From: Calditrichota bacterium
Lineage (GTDB): Bacteria; Calditrichota; Calditrichia; Calditrichales; J004
Length of the DNA stretch: 61,108 nucleotides
Direction of reading: 5' to 3'
Assembly (NCBI GenBank): GCA_024277115.1
Contig: JAJRVW010000010.1
Location: 1 to 61,108, forward strand
Made by a program: the position numbers and the translations under genes
In this document: positions 48,243-56,597 of the stretch, piece by piece
Layout of the letters: each line of letters opens with the position of its first letter
Numbering within the stretch: position 1 is the stretch's first letter
Notes under the pieces: generated by a model
Database searches by the model: none
Told to the model about the DNA's origin: nothing
The model's input: the letters and a program-made list of their open reading frames with translations, nothing else

Positions 48243-50207
48243 TTATTGAAGGATAACATCGTCTATCTGGATATTATCCACAACATCCATACCTTTTATA
48301 ACTTTTCCAAATGCGGTGTAACTTCCACGCAAATGGGGTTGTTCTGATTGACAAATAAAAAACTGGCAACTTCCGGTGTCAAAGCCCGAAGTCGCGATCC
48401 CGATGGTGCCCCGTTCAAAATCTAAAAAATCTTCTGAAGGAACAAGATAACCTGCGCCGCCCCAGCCATTTCCTTTGGGATCACCGCCCTGTATAACAAA
48501 ATCTGCGATCACACGATGAAAAATTAAATTATTATAAAAACCGGATTCTGCCAGTTCGAGAAAGTTTTTAACGGTTATAGGGGCCGCTTTTGAAAAAAGT
48601 TCTAATTTAATTTCGCCCTTATTGGTGGTAATTTCAACAAATATATTTTTTGACGGTAAAGCCAGGATAGAATCTACGGTTAAGTAGGCTGGCATACTTA
48701 GTCCTTTTTTATTTTCACTAAGCAAAAAATTTGGATACTGCGCATGAAATTGAGTGCGTACTCTTTGTGTACTAATATTTTGTGTCAATGTGCTCAGTTC
48801 CTCTTCAGAAAGCTTTTCGTTTTTTGCCGCTAAAAGTTTGAGTATGAGTTCCTGGGTTTCAAACTCATCGGGTTGGTTAAACTTTTGAAAAGCGTCAATT
48901 AACAGATTTGTGCTTACAATTTTTTTCTTTGTTTTTTGCCAATCCAGTACACTAAACAAGACGGAATAATAATCTGTCTCCATCAAGTTCTTAATATCGT
49001 TAAAAGTAATCCGCCCTTTTTTGTTTAAAATTGAAAAGGCTAAATAAACCAGTCGTTTCTCATTTACGGATAAAAAACTTTTTATAGTATTGATTGTAAA
49101 CCGGCTATCTTTTAAAGCAAGTGCATTGATTAAGTCCTCTTTAAATGAAATGGTGCCTTTGTCCAGGTTTTGCTGGATTAAACGGTAGCCAATTTTGGGT
49201 GAATTTTGTGTAATTAAATTAATGAGCTGACCCTTTGTGGTAAAATCATTTTCTGTTTTAAAGTGGTTTAATAAATACAAAGTTGCCTTCTCCTGAAGGA
49301 GCGCTGCGTAGGTTTTATAGGCTGTAACTTTTAAATAACTTTTTGATTTACCGATTATATTTTTTATCAGAGTTTCATCGCTGCTATCCGCAAAAACGCT
49401 AAAACTTTTAAGGGCATACATCTTGTTTTGCCAAAGTGTATCATTTAAGATGATATCCTTTAGTGAGGCGTGTACATTTTTTATTATTGCGGAATCCAAT
49501 CGTACTTGCAGAAAAGACTTTTGATTGGCTGTCAGTTTTGCCAATGCTTTTAAATAGTATTTACGTGTGGTGAATTTCGTTTTTGTAAGGTTTTTGGTAA
49601 TATTTAAAAAATCGGATGTGTCCACACTTTGTAATATAAAATATGCGTTTTCCTTTAGGCCAGAGTAAGTCCATGTGGAATCAGAAAGGCGCTGTTTAAT
49701 TAAATGGACATCCATTTTTTTACGAGCAAAAATCCCGGCTGCTTGCAAAGCATGTTTTCGCAATGCCGGGTTGTCTAAGGCTCCAATTATTATTGGAATA
49801 GATATTTTGCCCCCACATTTTTCGAGGGCACGGATAATATTTGCTTTAGCGGTATTGGAACTAATTTTGTTATATAAATCAATTAAAATTTGTTCAGCCT
49901 TATTTGAACCGGTTTGGCCTAAAGCAAAGATTTGGGCATCCAAAACGGCATCGTCTGTTTCGTTTTCCAACTGATGTTTTAAGAAAGGAAGCAGGCTGTC
50001 ATTTTTTGTTTTGGCAATGGCATTGAGTGTTTCGATCTGATATTCCACAGGCAAACTATTATATAACTTTTCCCAGGTTTTTGGGTTGCCATTTCTGGAA
50101 ATTTCGAGCTCTTTAATTTTACGTGCAGCGGATATCTCAGCATCATTATCATTACAAGAGGCTGTTAAAAAGACGAGTAAAAAAATAAAAAAGAGGCGAA
50201 TGTACAC
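48243..50207 (-). CDS. Lipoprotein: HEAT-repeat scaffold fused to cyclophilin peptidyl-prolyl isomerase
   Basis: A 654-residue lipoprotein. The leader ends in the lipobox TASC (Cys18). Residues about 45-500 are made of HEAT-like alpha-helical repeats (for example SLLPFLKHQLE, IIGALDNPALRKHAL). Residues 524-654 are a cyclophilin domain: VEITTNKGEIKLELF, the catalytic IFHRV block with Arg565, QGGDPKGNGWGG, and the FGKVIKGMDVVD end. The isomerase would act in the periplasm or at the inner face of the outer membrane. The cyclophilin-plus-HEAT fusion is unusual in length, but the isomerase core looks intact. No partner genes give a clue to its client. Confidence 0.88.
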   Translation of the reverse strand: MYIRLFFIFLLVFLTASCNDNDAEISAARKIKELEISRNGNPKTWEKLYNSLPVEYQIETLNAIAKTKNDSLLPFLKHQLENETDDAVLDAQIFALGQTGSNKAEQILIDLYNKISSNTAKANIIRALEKCGGKISIPIIIGALDNPALRKHALQAAGIFARKKMDVHLIKQRLSDSTWTYSGLKENAYFILQSVDTSDFLNITKNLTKTKFTTRKYYLKALAKLTANQKSFLQVRLDSAIIKNVHASLKDIILNDTLWQNKMYALKSFSVFADSSDETLIKNIIGKSKSYLKVTAYKTYAALLQEKATLYLLNHFKTENDFTTKGQLINLITQNSPKIGYRLIQQNLDKGTISFKEDLINALALKDSRFTINTIKSFLSVNEKRLVYLAFSILNKKGRITFNDIKNLMETDYYSVLFSVLDWQKTKKKIVSTNLLIDAFQKFNQPDEFETQELILKLLAAKNEKLSEEELSTLTQNISTQRVRTQFHAQYPNFLLSENKKGLSMPAYLTVDSILALPSKNIFVEITTNKGEIKLELFSKAAPITVKNFLELAESGFYNNLIFHRVIADFVIQGGDPKGNGWGGAGYLVPSEDFLDFERGTIGIATSGFDTGSCQFFICQSEQPHLRGSYTAFGKVIKGMDVVDNIQIDDVILQ

Positions 50208-50349
50208 AAAATTTTCCTTTCAGTATATTTTTAAGTACTTTGTCTTTTAATATTAATGCAAAGGTTTGACATTAATTTAGTATTTATTTAATTTTTAGTT
50301 CCAATTTTCTATAATCTCAAATATATAAATATGTTTTGTTGGAGGAATA

Positions 50350-51516
50350 ATGGCCACACAATCTAAGGGCTCCATTTTGTATAAAATAATAATTCTTGTG
50401 TTAATAGTAGGACTGATACTTGTAATATTAATTCCTGCTAAAATATGGAAACAAGAAAAACAAGAAATGAAATCGGCCCAATTTAATATGGAAAGTATTT
50501 ATGAAGCCGAAAAATTTTATCACCGATTAACAAATACCTATACAACGGATCAGGAGCAGTTATTATCCGTGATAGGCCAGGATTCTACTTTAAAGCAAGC
50601 CCAACAACTTGTAAACCATACACAGAATCTAAAAAACCTCCTCGATAGTTACCAAAATATTCCTTATTTAAATAACCTTCTTATTGTTGATCAAAATCTA
50701 TCTACAATATCCAATGACTTAAATAGTAATGAACGTTGGTTTAAGAGCCGTGAAGACATCCAATCCCAGGCGGAAAAGTTAAATCAGGAATTAAGGACAT
50801 TAAATAGCGATCTTGAATTTCCAAACTATGTTGAAACAGCAAATATTTTAGACACACTCTATCAGTTAAGAAGGGATCTATCGGATTATAACTTACAAAC
50901 AGCAGCATCCCGCTGTGCAGATTTATCCGAAAGATTGAATGGGTTACTACCAAACGTGGAACTTGATAATCTTCAAGCTAAGTGGGCCCAACTTTTTAAA
51001 GACCTTACTACCTTCCGGAAAGACCTTGATGCGACAGATATTAGCAAGCAAACAAGTGTTGCTGCGAGGATTAGAGAATTTAGCTTAACCATTGATGAAA
51101 ACATGCAATTGTTGAAGTCCATCAATAAAGCAGAAAACACAAAGAAAGCTGAAGAAATCAGCCATTTATTATCTGAACAATATAATACATTTCTTCAGGA
51201 TTTTGTGATTACGAGTAAACGGGCATTATATAAATTGGCCAAAGAAGACTCGATGGTATTATATATTTCCAAGAATAATTTTATTAGTCCGGTCAACGGT
51301 CAGCCGTATGTTCTGGGAATTACACCGGATTCTTCGGATATTAAAGTAGAAAGCCCAATGCTTCTCGATGAACTACTTGCAATGATAGAAGCAGATGCTG
51401 GTACTATATCTACATTTGATTTTATTCCACACTATATGGCTTATCTGGATACACTTAAATCAATCCACCAAAAGGTTTGGCTATTAAAAAGTTATTACGA
51501 CGAAATATTGACATAA
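50350..51516 (+). CDS. Membrane-anchored coiled-coil protein, first part
   Basis: A 388-residue protein not recognised as a known family. A basic start and one membrane helix (about 10-30) are followed by SIYEAEKFYHRLTNTYTTD (about 47-65), which resembles the N-terminal region of type IV pilin-like or pseudopilin proteins, then long coiled coils (about 80-290), then a beta-like segment (FISPVNGQPYVLGI) reminiscent of pilin C-terminal loops. The frame ends at TAA 51514-51516, but similar coiled-coil sequence continues in the next frame from about 51477. It has a GGAGGA ribosome-binding site. It starts the cluster that leads to the PilM-like gene. Confidence 0.72.
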   Translation: MATQSKGSILYKIIILVLIVGLILVILIPAKIWKQEKQEMKSAQFNMESIYEAEKFYHRLTNTYTTDQEQLLSVIGQDSTLKQAQQLVNHTQNLKNLLDSYQNIPYLNNLLIVDQNLSTISNDLNSNERWFKSREDIQSQAEKLNQELRTLNSDLEFPNYVETANILDTLYQLRRDLSDYNLQTAASRCADLSERLNGLLPNVELDNLQAKWAQLFKDLTTFRKDLDATDISKQTSVAARIREFSLTIDENMQLLKSINKAENTKKAEEISHLLSEQYNTFLQDFVITSKRALYKLAKEDSMVLYISKNNFISPVNGQPYVLGITPDSSDIKVESPMLLDELLAMIEADAGTISTFDFIPHYMAYLDTLKSIHQKVWLLKSYYDEILT

Positions 51517-52031
51517 CCGTGAAGAATAAAGAACTGGAAGAAAGAATATCCAAGTATGAGAACGGTAGTGAGTTTTCTGCAGCTAATGATTTACGCCAAT
51601 TTGTCGACTTAGTGCATAACAGTAAAAGTTTTAGTGACCTTAAAGAAGGTATCGAAAAAGCACGTAATGCGGTAAGTATTATTAACCAAATTTACAGTGA
51701 AAACCTTTTTGCAAATATTGATTCGGTACATAAATCTGTTATTGCGGATTTAGAAGAATATAACACAATTTTGTCTGGCATTCGCAGACTTCCGAAAGGG
51801 GTCGAAAAGTTTGAAAACGAAATATCTCAACTTGAAACAGTTCTTTCAAATATTAAAAAGAAAACCGCTTCAACAGACTCAGAAATGTTAGCTAAAGTTC
51901 AGGCCAGCCTTGAAGACGCGCTATTATTTGCGACGGAAGGCAAGTCTATAAGAGTATACGGTGTATTCTGTAAAAATCAGCAAAACTATGGATATATAAA
52001 TCAATCAACAAAGAGCTGGGAAGAAAAATAA
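51477..52031 (+). CDS. Coiled-coil continuation (possibly frameshifted end of the preceding gene)
   Basis: A 184-residue reading frame overlapping the previous gene's end by 40 bases in the -1 direction. It could start at TTG 51477 or GTG 51519, but neither has a convincing ribosome-binding site. From KNKELEERISKYENG it continues the coiled coil of the upstream protein, then ends in a short domain with a Cys and aromatic residues (VFCKNQQNYGYIN, SWEEK). One continuous protein of about 550 residues, broken by a -1 shift near 51500-51520, is the simpler reading. A separate gene is the alternative. Confidence 0.6.
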   Translation: MAIKKLLRRNIDITVKNKELEERISKYENGSEFSAANDLRQFVDLVHNSKSFSDLKEGIEKARNAVSIINQIYSENLFANIDSVHKSVIADLEEYNTILSGIRRLPKGVEKFENEISQLETVLSNIKKKTASTDSEMLAKVQASLEDALLFATEGKSIRVYGVFCKNQQNYGYINQSTKSWEEK

Positions 52032-52067
52032 TTTTCTCAAAGGAAGAATCAATTTCCTTTCTTAAAT

Positions 52068-52955
52068 ATGAATAATACATTTAGTTTATCTTTTTCTGAT
52101 AATTCGTTTCAGTTGGTGCATTCAACAAATGATGGCGCTGAGAGCAAATTGGTTTCCTGCAGCGAGTTTTTATATCCCCGGCCAGTTCCGATCGATGAGG
52201 TGTTTTCCGATGCGAACATACAGGCCGTTACCGATTATGTGAACAGTCTAAAGACAGAAAATAATCTTCAAGAAGTTGATATTGTTTTTTCCCTCCCCTT
52301 TAATTATGCCCATATTAAAAGAGTTGCATATCCAACGGGTTCTGAAAAAATAGTAAAGCGGGGTCAGATCGAATGGGAATTAGGATATGTTCTCTCTGAG
52401 AATATTAAAAAATATAAAATATCCGTATTAAAGGATTCCAAAAATACTGACTACTCCGAAGCATTGATTGTTGCGATAAATAAAACACTCATACAATGTT
52501 TACAATCTATTGCTGAAAAAAGCGGTACACGTATTTCCGGTGTTTTGTTAAACTGCTTTGCGTTGGAAAACTATCTTGATAATAGCATCGCTTTTAGCCC
52601 GGACCAAAACTATATTTTTCTTAAAATTGGCGAAAAATACATAGAACAACATTTCTTTTTAGGCAAAGAGTATCTTACTTCTTATATCGATTCAGTAAAC
52701 GACTTACAAAATCGTACAAAAGAAGAAGTTGTTTTGGAATTATCCAGCGAACGTAGTAAACAGGTAGAAAGCCTGGCACAACAAATGGGTAATACCAATA
52801 ATTTTGATTTGGTAATTTATGGGAATTCCTTTTCTGAAAGTCTTAAAGATACGCTAAAAAATGGCCTTTCTCTATCTGTTGAATACGCCACCATTGGTAG
52901 CTATCCAGAAAAAGACGGGTATAAATTTATTGAAGCATGGGGCTCTATTCTATAA
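52068..52955 (+). CDS. PilM-like (ASKHA-fold) protein
   Basis: A 295-residue cytoplasmic protein with no membrane segment. Its N-terminal strand pair (FSLSFSDNSFQLVHS), the central SLPFNYAHIKRVAYP and WELGYVLSEN, and a final ASKHA-like region resemble PilM of type IV pilus machines, an actin-like adaptor that binds the PilN cytoplasmic tail. It is about 50 residues shorter than usual PilM, and the nucleotide-binding motifs are weak. The next gene encodes a protein with PilN/PilO shape, which supports the pairing. Assignment is by fold-like appearance and context only. Confidence 0.5.
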   Translation: MNNTFSLSFSDNSFQLVHSTNDGAESKLVSCSEFLYPRPVPIDEVFSDANIQAVTDYVNSLKTENNLQEVDIVFSLPFNYAHIKRVAYPTGSEKIVKRGQIEWELGYVLSENIKKYKISVLKDSKNTDYSEALIVAINKTLIQCLQSIAEKSGTRISGVLLNCFALENYLDNSIAFSPDQNYIFLKIGEKYIEQHFFLGKEYLTSYIDSVNDLQNRTKEEVVLELSSERSKQVESLAQQMGNTNNFDLVIYGNSFSESLKDTLKNGLSLSVEYATIGSYPEKDGYKFIEAWGSIL

Positions 52956-52981
52956 ACTCAGTTGTATACTGAGGAGGACTA

Positions 52982-54121
52982 ATGGCAAAATACAACTTAT
53001 TAGAAGATGATGACATCTTTGATGAAGATGATGACCTTACTGAAAACGATCCGATTGCCGGTTCGGATGAACCTTTACCGGATACAGGTATATCGGATGA
53101 TATAGATATTGAAATAGATGAAGACTTATTAAATATTGAACCAACGGATGAACTTGATGACCAGGGTTTTGAAGAAGAACCGGCCATAGATAACCTTCAG
53201 GAAGATATTGCTGCAGAACTTGACCCCGATCCACAAGAACTTGAACCTGAAATAAAAGAAGAAAAACCTGTTGAAGCAGATAAGCCATTTTTAACAGATG
53301 ATTTTGAAGACGATAAACAATCTGGTATAAATTATAAGCCAATTGTTATGATTGGCTCAGTCATAATAATTCTTATTCTAATGTATGTAGCTGTAGATAT
53401 CTGGGTTTTATCAGATTCCTCCCAGCCTGTGGCGGATACAGAACAGGTTGCCGAACCTACCAAAGAATCTGTTGCAGAAAAAAAAGCAGCGCTGGAAAAA
53501 GAGCAGAAACTGGTTTTCCTCTCAAAAATTTCCGGTAAAACAAGTGCCGATATTGCCGTTGTAAACAACGCTGTTAAAAATGCCCAATCCTCCGCAAAGC
53601 TTTCCTCATTATTATTATATGGCGAGTCCTTTTTGTTTGAAGTATTTGGCTCGGATAGAAATGAAATTGCCCGTGTAAATATGAGCTTAAAAAGTAATAT
53701 GCCCGGAAATAACTTTTCTGTAATTTCTTCACAGACACGGCCCGGCGCCAATGGCGGTGTTTTTGGGCTCTTTAAAGCTTCCCTCTCTTCTTCCGGTGGG
53801 AATGCCGCTGGAAAAAATGTTCAAATCAGTTTTAATTCGATTAATGATTTTGAAAAATGGCTTAAAAACACATCGTCTTCAAATGGTTTAAAAGTTAAGT
53901 CATTGTCCAATAAGTATGTAAAAGAAGAAAGTAAGTTTAGAAAATTTGAATTGGAAACAACTTTAACCGGATCTTTGGATGCCTGCAATACTTTCCTTAA
54001 AAAACTATCTGCAAACGGTAGCCAGGTGAATATCCGGAAACTCAACCTGGTAGCATCAGACCAAAAAAGTTTTCAATCAAAAAAATACCAGCTTAAGCTG
54101 ATTTTAGAAATTTTTGTGTAA
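52982..54121 (+). CDS. PilN/PilO-like membrane protein
   Basis: A 379-residue single-pass inner-membrane protein. Residues 1-115 form a strongly acidic cytoplasmic tail (Asp/Glu-rich), residues about 120-143 are the membrane helix, residues about 150-175 a short coiled coil and the rest (about 185-379) a periplasmic domain with the beta-alpha pattern of PilN/PilO or GspL/M-type ferredoxin-like folds (ending KKYQLKLILEIFV). A strong ribosome-binding site (GAGGAGG) precedes ATG 52982. It would be the partner of the PilM-like protein just upstream. The acidic tail is much longer than in standard PilN. Confidence 0.6.
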   Translation: MAKYNLLEDDDIFDEDDDLTENDPIAGSDEPLPDTGISDDIDIEIDEDLLNIEPTDELDDQGFEEEPAIDNLQEDIAAELDPDPQELEPEIKEEKPVEADKPFLTDDFEDDKQSGINYKPIVMIGSVIIILILMYVAVDIWVLSDSSQPVADTEQVAEPTKESVAEKKAALEKEQKLVFLSKISGKTSADIAVVNNAVKNAQSSAKLSSLLLYGESFLFEVFGSDRNEIARVNMSLKSNMPGNNFSVISSQTRPGANGGVFGLFKASLSSSGGNAAGKNVQISFNSINDFEKWLKNTSSSNGLKVKSLSNKYVKEESKFRKFELETTLTGSLDACNTFLKKLSANGSQVNIRKLNLVASDQKSFQSKKYQLKLILEIFV

Positions 54122-54124
54122 GTC

Positions 54125-54682
54125 ATGCGGATTATCTCCGGTGTTTATAAAGGCCGAAGGTTTCAAGCAGGAGAAGACCTTTCTATAAGGCCTACAACCG
54201 ACCGGGTTAAAGAATATATTTTTAATATCTTGCAGGACTTTCAGGAAAATAAAATTGTTGCAGATATATTTTCAGGAAGCGGCAATCTCGGTTTCGAGGC
54301 GCTTAGCCGTGGCGCACAGCATGTAACCTTTGTTGAGAAAAATATTTCTTCTATTCGGGTTTTAAAATCAAATATCTCCAGTTTTTCTTTAGCGCAATCC
54401 CAATTTAATATTGTTCATAAAACGGCCTAAGATTTTGCAAAGCAGGATCATGGCAAGATTGAACTCTATTTTTTAGACCCACCATTTGTGTATCCGAAAC
54501 TACAAGACCTTATCGATACATTGTTAAAATCAGATGATTTTAAAATTGGCAACCTGATGGTTCTAGAGCATGAAGTAATAAACCCAATCGCCAAAGAAAG
54601 TCCGTACTACAATCTGCTAAAGCAAAAAAAAATAAGCCGGAGTTTAATTTCTTTTATTGAAAAAAGGATAGAAAATGAGTGA
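54125..54682 (+). pseudogene. rsmD: 16S rRNA (guanine-966-N2)-methyltransferase RsmD, interrupted by in-frame TAA
   Basis: The first 101 codons give MRIISGVYKGRRF, RPTTDRVKEYIFNIL and the SAM-binding DIFSGSGNLGFEALSRGA of RsmD, but a TAA at 54428-54430 follows GlnPheAsnIleValHisLysThrAla. The same frame then resumes with DFAKQDHGKIELYFLDPPF, the family's catalytic DPPF motif, through to the stop at 54680-54682. Combined length is about 185, as normal. The last part overlaps the coaD start by 8 bases, as often seen for rsmD-coaD. A nonsense mutation, base-call error or readthrough must be considered; the two halves clearly belong together. Confidence 0.87.
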
Positions 54683-55166
54683 AAAAAAAATTTCTATTTA
54701 CCCGGGCACGTTTGATCCCATTACGCGTGGCCATATTGATATAATTTATAGGGCCAGTAAAATTTTTGATGAGGTGATCGTAACGCTGGCCGTAAACCAA
54801 TCTAAAAAACCGCTCTTTACAATTGATGAACGTATGGTCATGATACATGATGCCATCGATGAGTTCTCCAATGTGAAGGTGGCAGAATTTGATGGTTTAT
54901 TGGTGGATTTTGCCAGGGATAATTCTGCCCAGGTTATCATCCGTGGCTTACGTGCTATCTCCGATTTTGAATATGAATTTCAGATGGCGTTAATGAACAA
55001 AAAATTATCTCCCGAAATTACAACCGTATTTTTAATGCCCAACGAAAAATATACTTATTTGAATTCTACAATTGTTAAAGATGTAGCAAAATTTAATGGA
55101 AATGTTGATAACTTTGTCACTAAATTAGTCGCTAAAGAACTGACCAATAAATTTAGTGCACAATAA
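54675..55166 (+). CDS. coaD: Phosphopantetheine adenylyltransferase
   Basis: A 163-residue enzyme of CoA synthesis that adenylates 4'-phosphopantetheine. It starts SIYPGTFDPITRGHIDII with the TxGH nucleotide-binding motif, and the RGLRAISDFEYEFQMA block and the later YLNSTIVKDVAKF follow as in all CoaD. ATG 54675 lies inside the end of rsmD and is preceded by an AAGGATAG-type ribosome-binding site. Length is typical. Confidence 0.95.
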   Translation: MSEKKISIYPGTFDPITRGHIDIIYRASKIFDEVIVTLAVNQSKKPLFTIDERMVMIHDAIDEFSNVKVAEFDGLLVDFARDNSAQVIIRGLRAISDFEYEFQMALMNKKLSPEITTVFLMPNEKYTYLNSTIVKDVAKFNGNVDNFVTKLVAKELTNKFSAQ

Positions 55167-55204
55167 AACAAAATTCTCCAAAATGTTAATACAGAAAGAA
55201 AACC

Positions 55205-56179
55205 ATGGACTTTATTTCTCAAATTAGACAAAGCGCCCGACAGGCTGAAAATAAGAAAATTTTATTCCCGGAAGGTGAAGACCCACGCATCCTCGAAGCG
55301 GTCACAATCCTAAAAAAAGAAAATTTCATAGAACCGGTTTTATTGGGAACAAAAACGGACATTGAAAGTATCGCAGAAAAAAATAATTTTGATATCAGCA
55401 GTATTGAGATCGTTGATCCAATTCTTCAAAAAAACACGGATTTTAACAAACTCTATTTTGAACTGCGTAAACACAAAGGAATGACCGAAGGGCAAGCGGC
55501 CGAAACGATGAAAAACCCACTTTTTTATGCCGCGATGATGATCCGAAATAACCAGGCCGATGGCGCTTTGGCCGGGGCGGTAAATACAACAGGCAATGTT
55601 TTACGCGCGGCGATCCAGGTTATCGGGCTTGCAGAAAATATTACCGCTGTTTCCAGCTGCTTTTTTATGGTGCTTAAAGATGGGCAGGTTTTTACATTTG
55701 GCGATTGTGCCGTCATCCCCGATCCGGATGCAGAACAATTGGCCAGTATTGCCTTAAGTACCTCTGAAACCTATTTAAAAGTGATGCATCAAACGCCTTA
55801 TGTAGCCATGCTTTCATTTTCTACAAAAGGGAGCGCCAGGCATGATAATGTAAGCAAAGTTATTGAGGCCACTGAATTGGTAAAAAGGCAAAAACCTACT
55901 TTAAACATAGATGGCGAACTGCAATTTGACGCGGCCTATAATAAACAGATCGCTGAAAGCAAGGCACCCGGCAGCCCGGTGGCAGGTAAGGCAAACGTTT
56001 ATATTTTCCCTGACTTGGATTCGGGAAATATTGGATATAAATTAACACAACGCCTCGGTGGCGCGCAGGCAATCGGGCCAATAATACAAGGCCTGGCAAA
56101 ACCATATAATGACCTTTCGCGTGGCTGTAGTGTTGAAGACGTGGTTAATACTGCATGTATTTTAGGGCTTATGGCCTAA
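55205..56179 (+). CDS. pta: Phosphate acetyltransferase
   Basis: A 324-residue PTA_PTB-family enzyme that exchanges acetyl-CoA and acetyl phosphate. It is the short (single-domain) type without the DRTGG and N-terminal P-loop domains of the long E. coli form. The N-terminal ILFPEGEDPRILEAV and the GALAGAVNTTGNVLRA and SGSPVAGKANVYIFPDLDSGNIGYKL-like C-terminal blocks are characteristic. The butyryl-transferase branch is related but less likely. No ackA lies adjacent. It starts 38 bases after coaD. Confidence 0.9.
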   Translation: MDFISQIRQSARQAENKKILFPEGEDPRILEAVTILKKENFIEPVLLGTKTDIESIAEKNNFDISSIEIVDPILQKNTDFNKLYFELRKHKGMTEGQAAETMKNPLFYAAMMIRNNQADGALAGAVNTTGNVLRAAIQVIGLAENITAVSSCFFMVLKDGQVFTFGDCAVIPDPDAEQLASIALSTSETYLKVMHQTPYVAMLSFSTKGSARHDNVSKVIEATELVKRQKPTLNIDGELQFDAAYNKQIAESKAPGSPVAGKANVYIFPDLDSGNIGYKLTQRLGGAQAIGPIIQGLAKPYNDLSRGCSVEDVVNTACILGLMA

Positions 56180-56219
56180 GTAGAAGAGTTGTACGCTTAA
56201 AATGGAGCAATAATAAAAA

Positions 56220-56498
56220 ATGCCAACATACGATTATGTTTGTACGAGTTGTAATTATGAGTTTGAAGAGTTCCAGAAAATGTCGGATCCTTTATTAGAA
56301 GTATGTCCGCAATGCAAAGGAAAATTACGCCGTAAGATTGGCGGCGGTGCAGGCCTGCATTTTAAAGGAAGCGGATTTTATATCACCGATTATAAAAACA
56401 AAAATTCTTCGGGCAATGGATCTTCCAAAAAAGAAAAAACGGCAAAACCCGCCGAAAAGAAAAAAACGGAACCGGCCAAGAAAGAAAAAACGGTGTAA
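56220..56498 (+). CDS. FmdB-family zinc ribbon protein
   Basis: A 92-residue protein with an N-terminal FmdB-type zinc ribbon: MPTYDYVCTSCNYEFEEFQ followed by CPQCKGKL, giving four Cys ligands (C8, C11, C29, C32). A Gly-rich GGGAGLHFKGSGFY segment and a Lys/Glu-rich tail of about 35 residues follow. Proteins of this family are often encoded near housekeeping operons, and their role is regulatory or structural and unclear. It lies between pta and citrate synthase. Confidence 0.85.
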   Translation: MPTYDYVCTSCNYEFEEFQKMSDPLLEVCPQCKGKLRRKIGGGAGLHFKGSGFYITDYKNKNSSGNGSSKKEKTAKPAEKKKTEPAKKEKTV

Positions 56499-56597
56499 CT
56501 AATCAGGCGATCAACTTTTAATACACAGCAGCCTTGATTCCCTGGTTTATAACATCAACTAAAACCCAAATACTTTTTATAAAGAAAGGACAGTAAA

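Noticed and set aside
53037-53342. Minus-strand open frame opposite the acidic tail of the PilN/O-like gene
   Set aside because: It is the antisense of a low-complexity Asp/Glu-rich region, which naturally leaves open frames.
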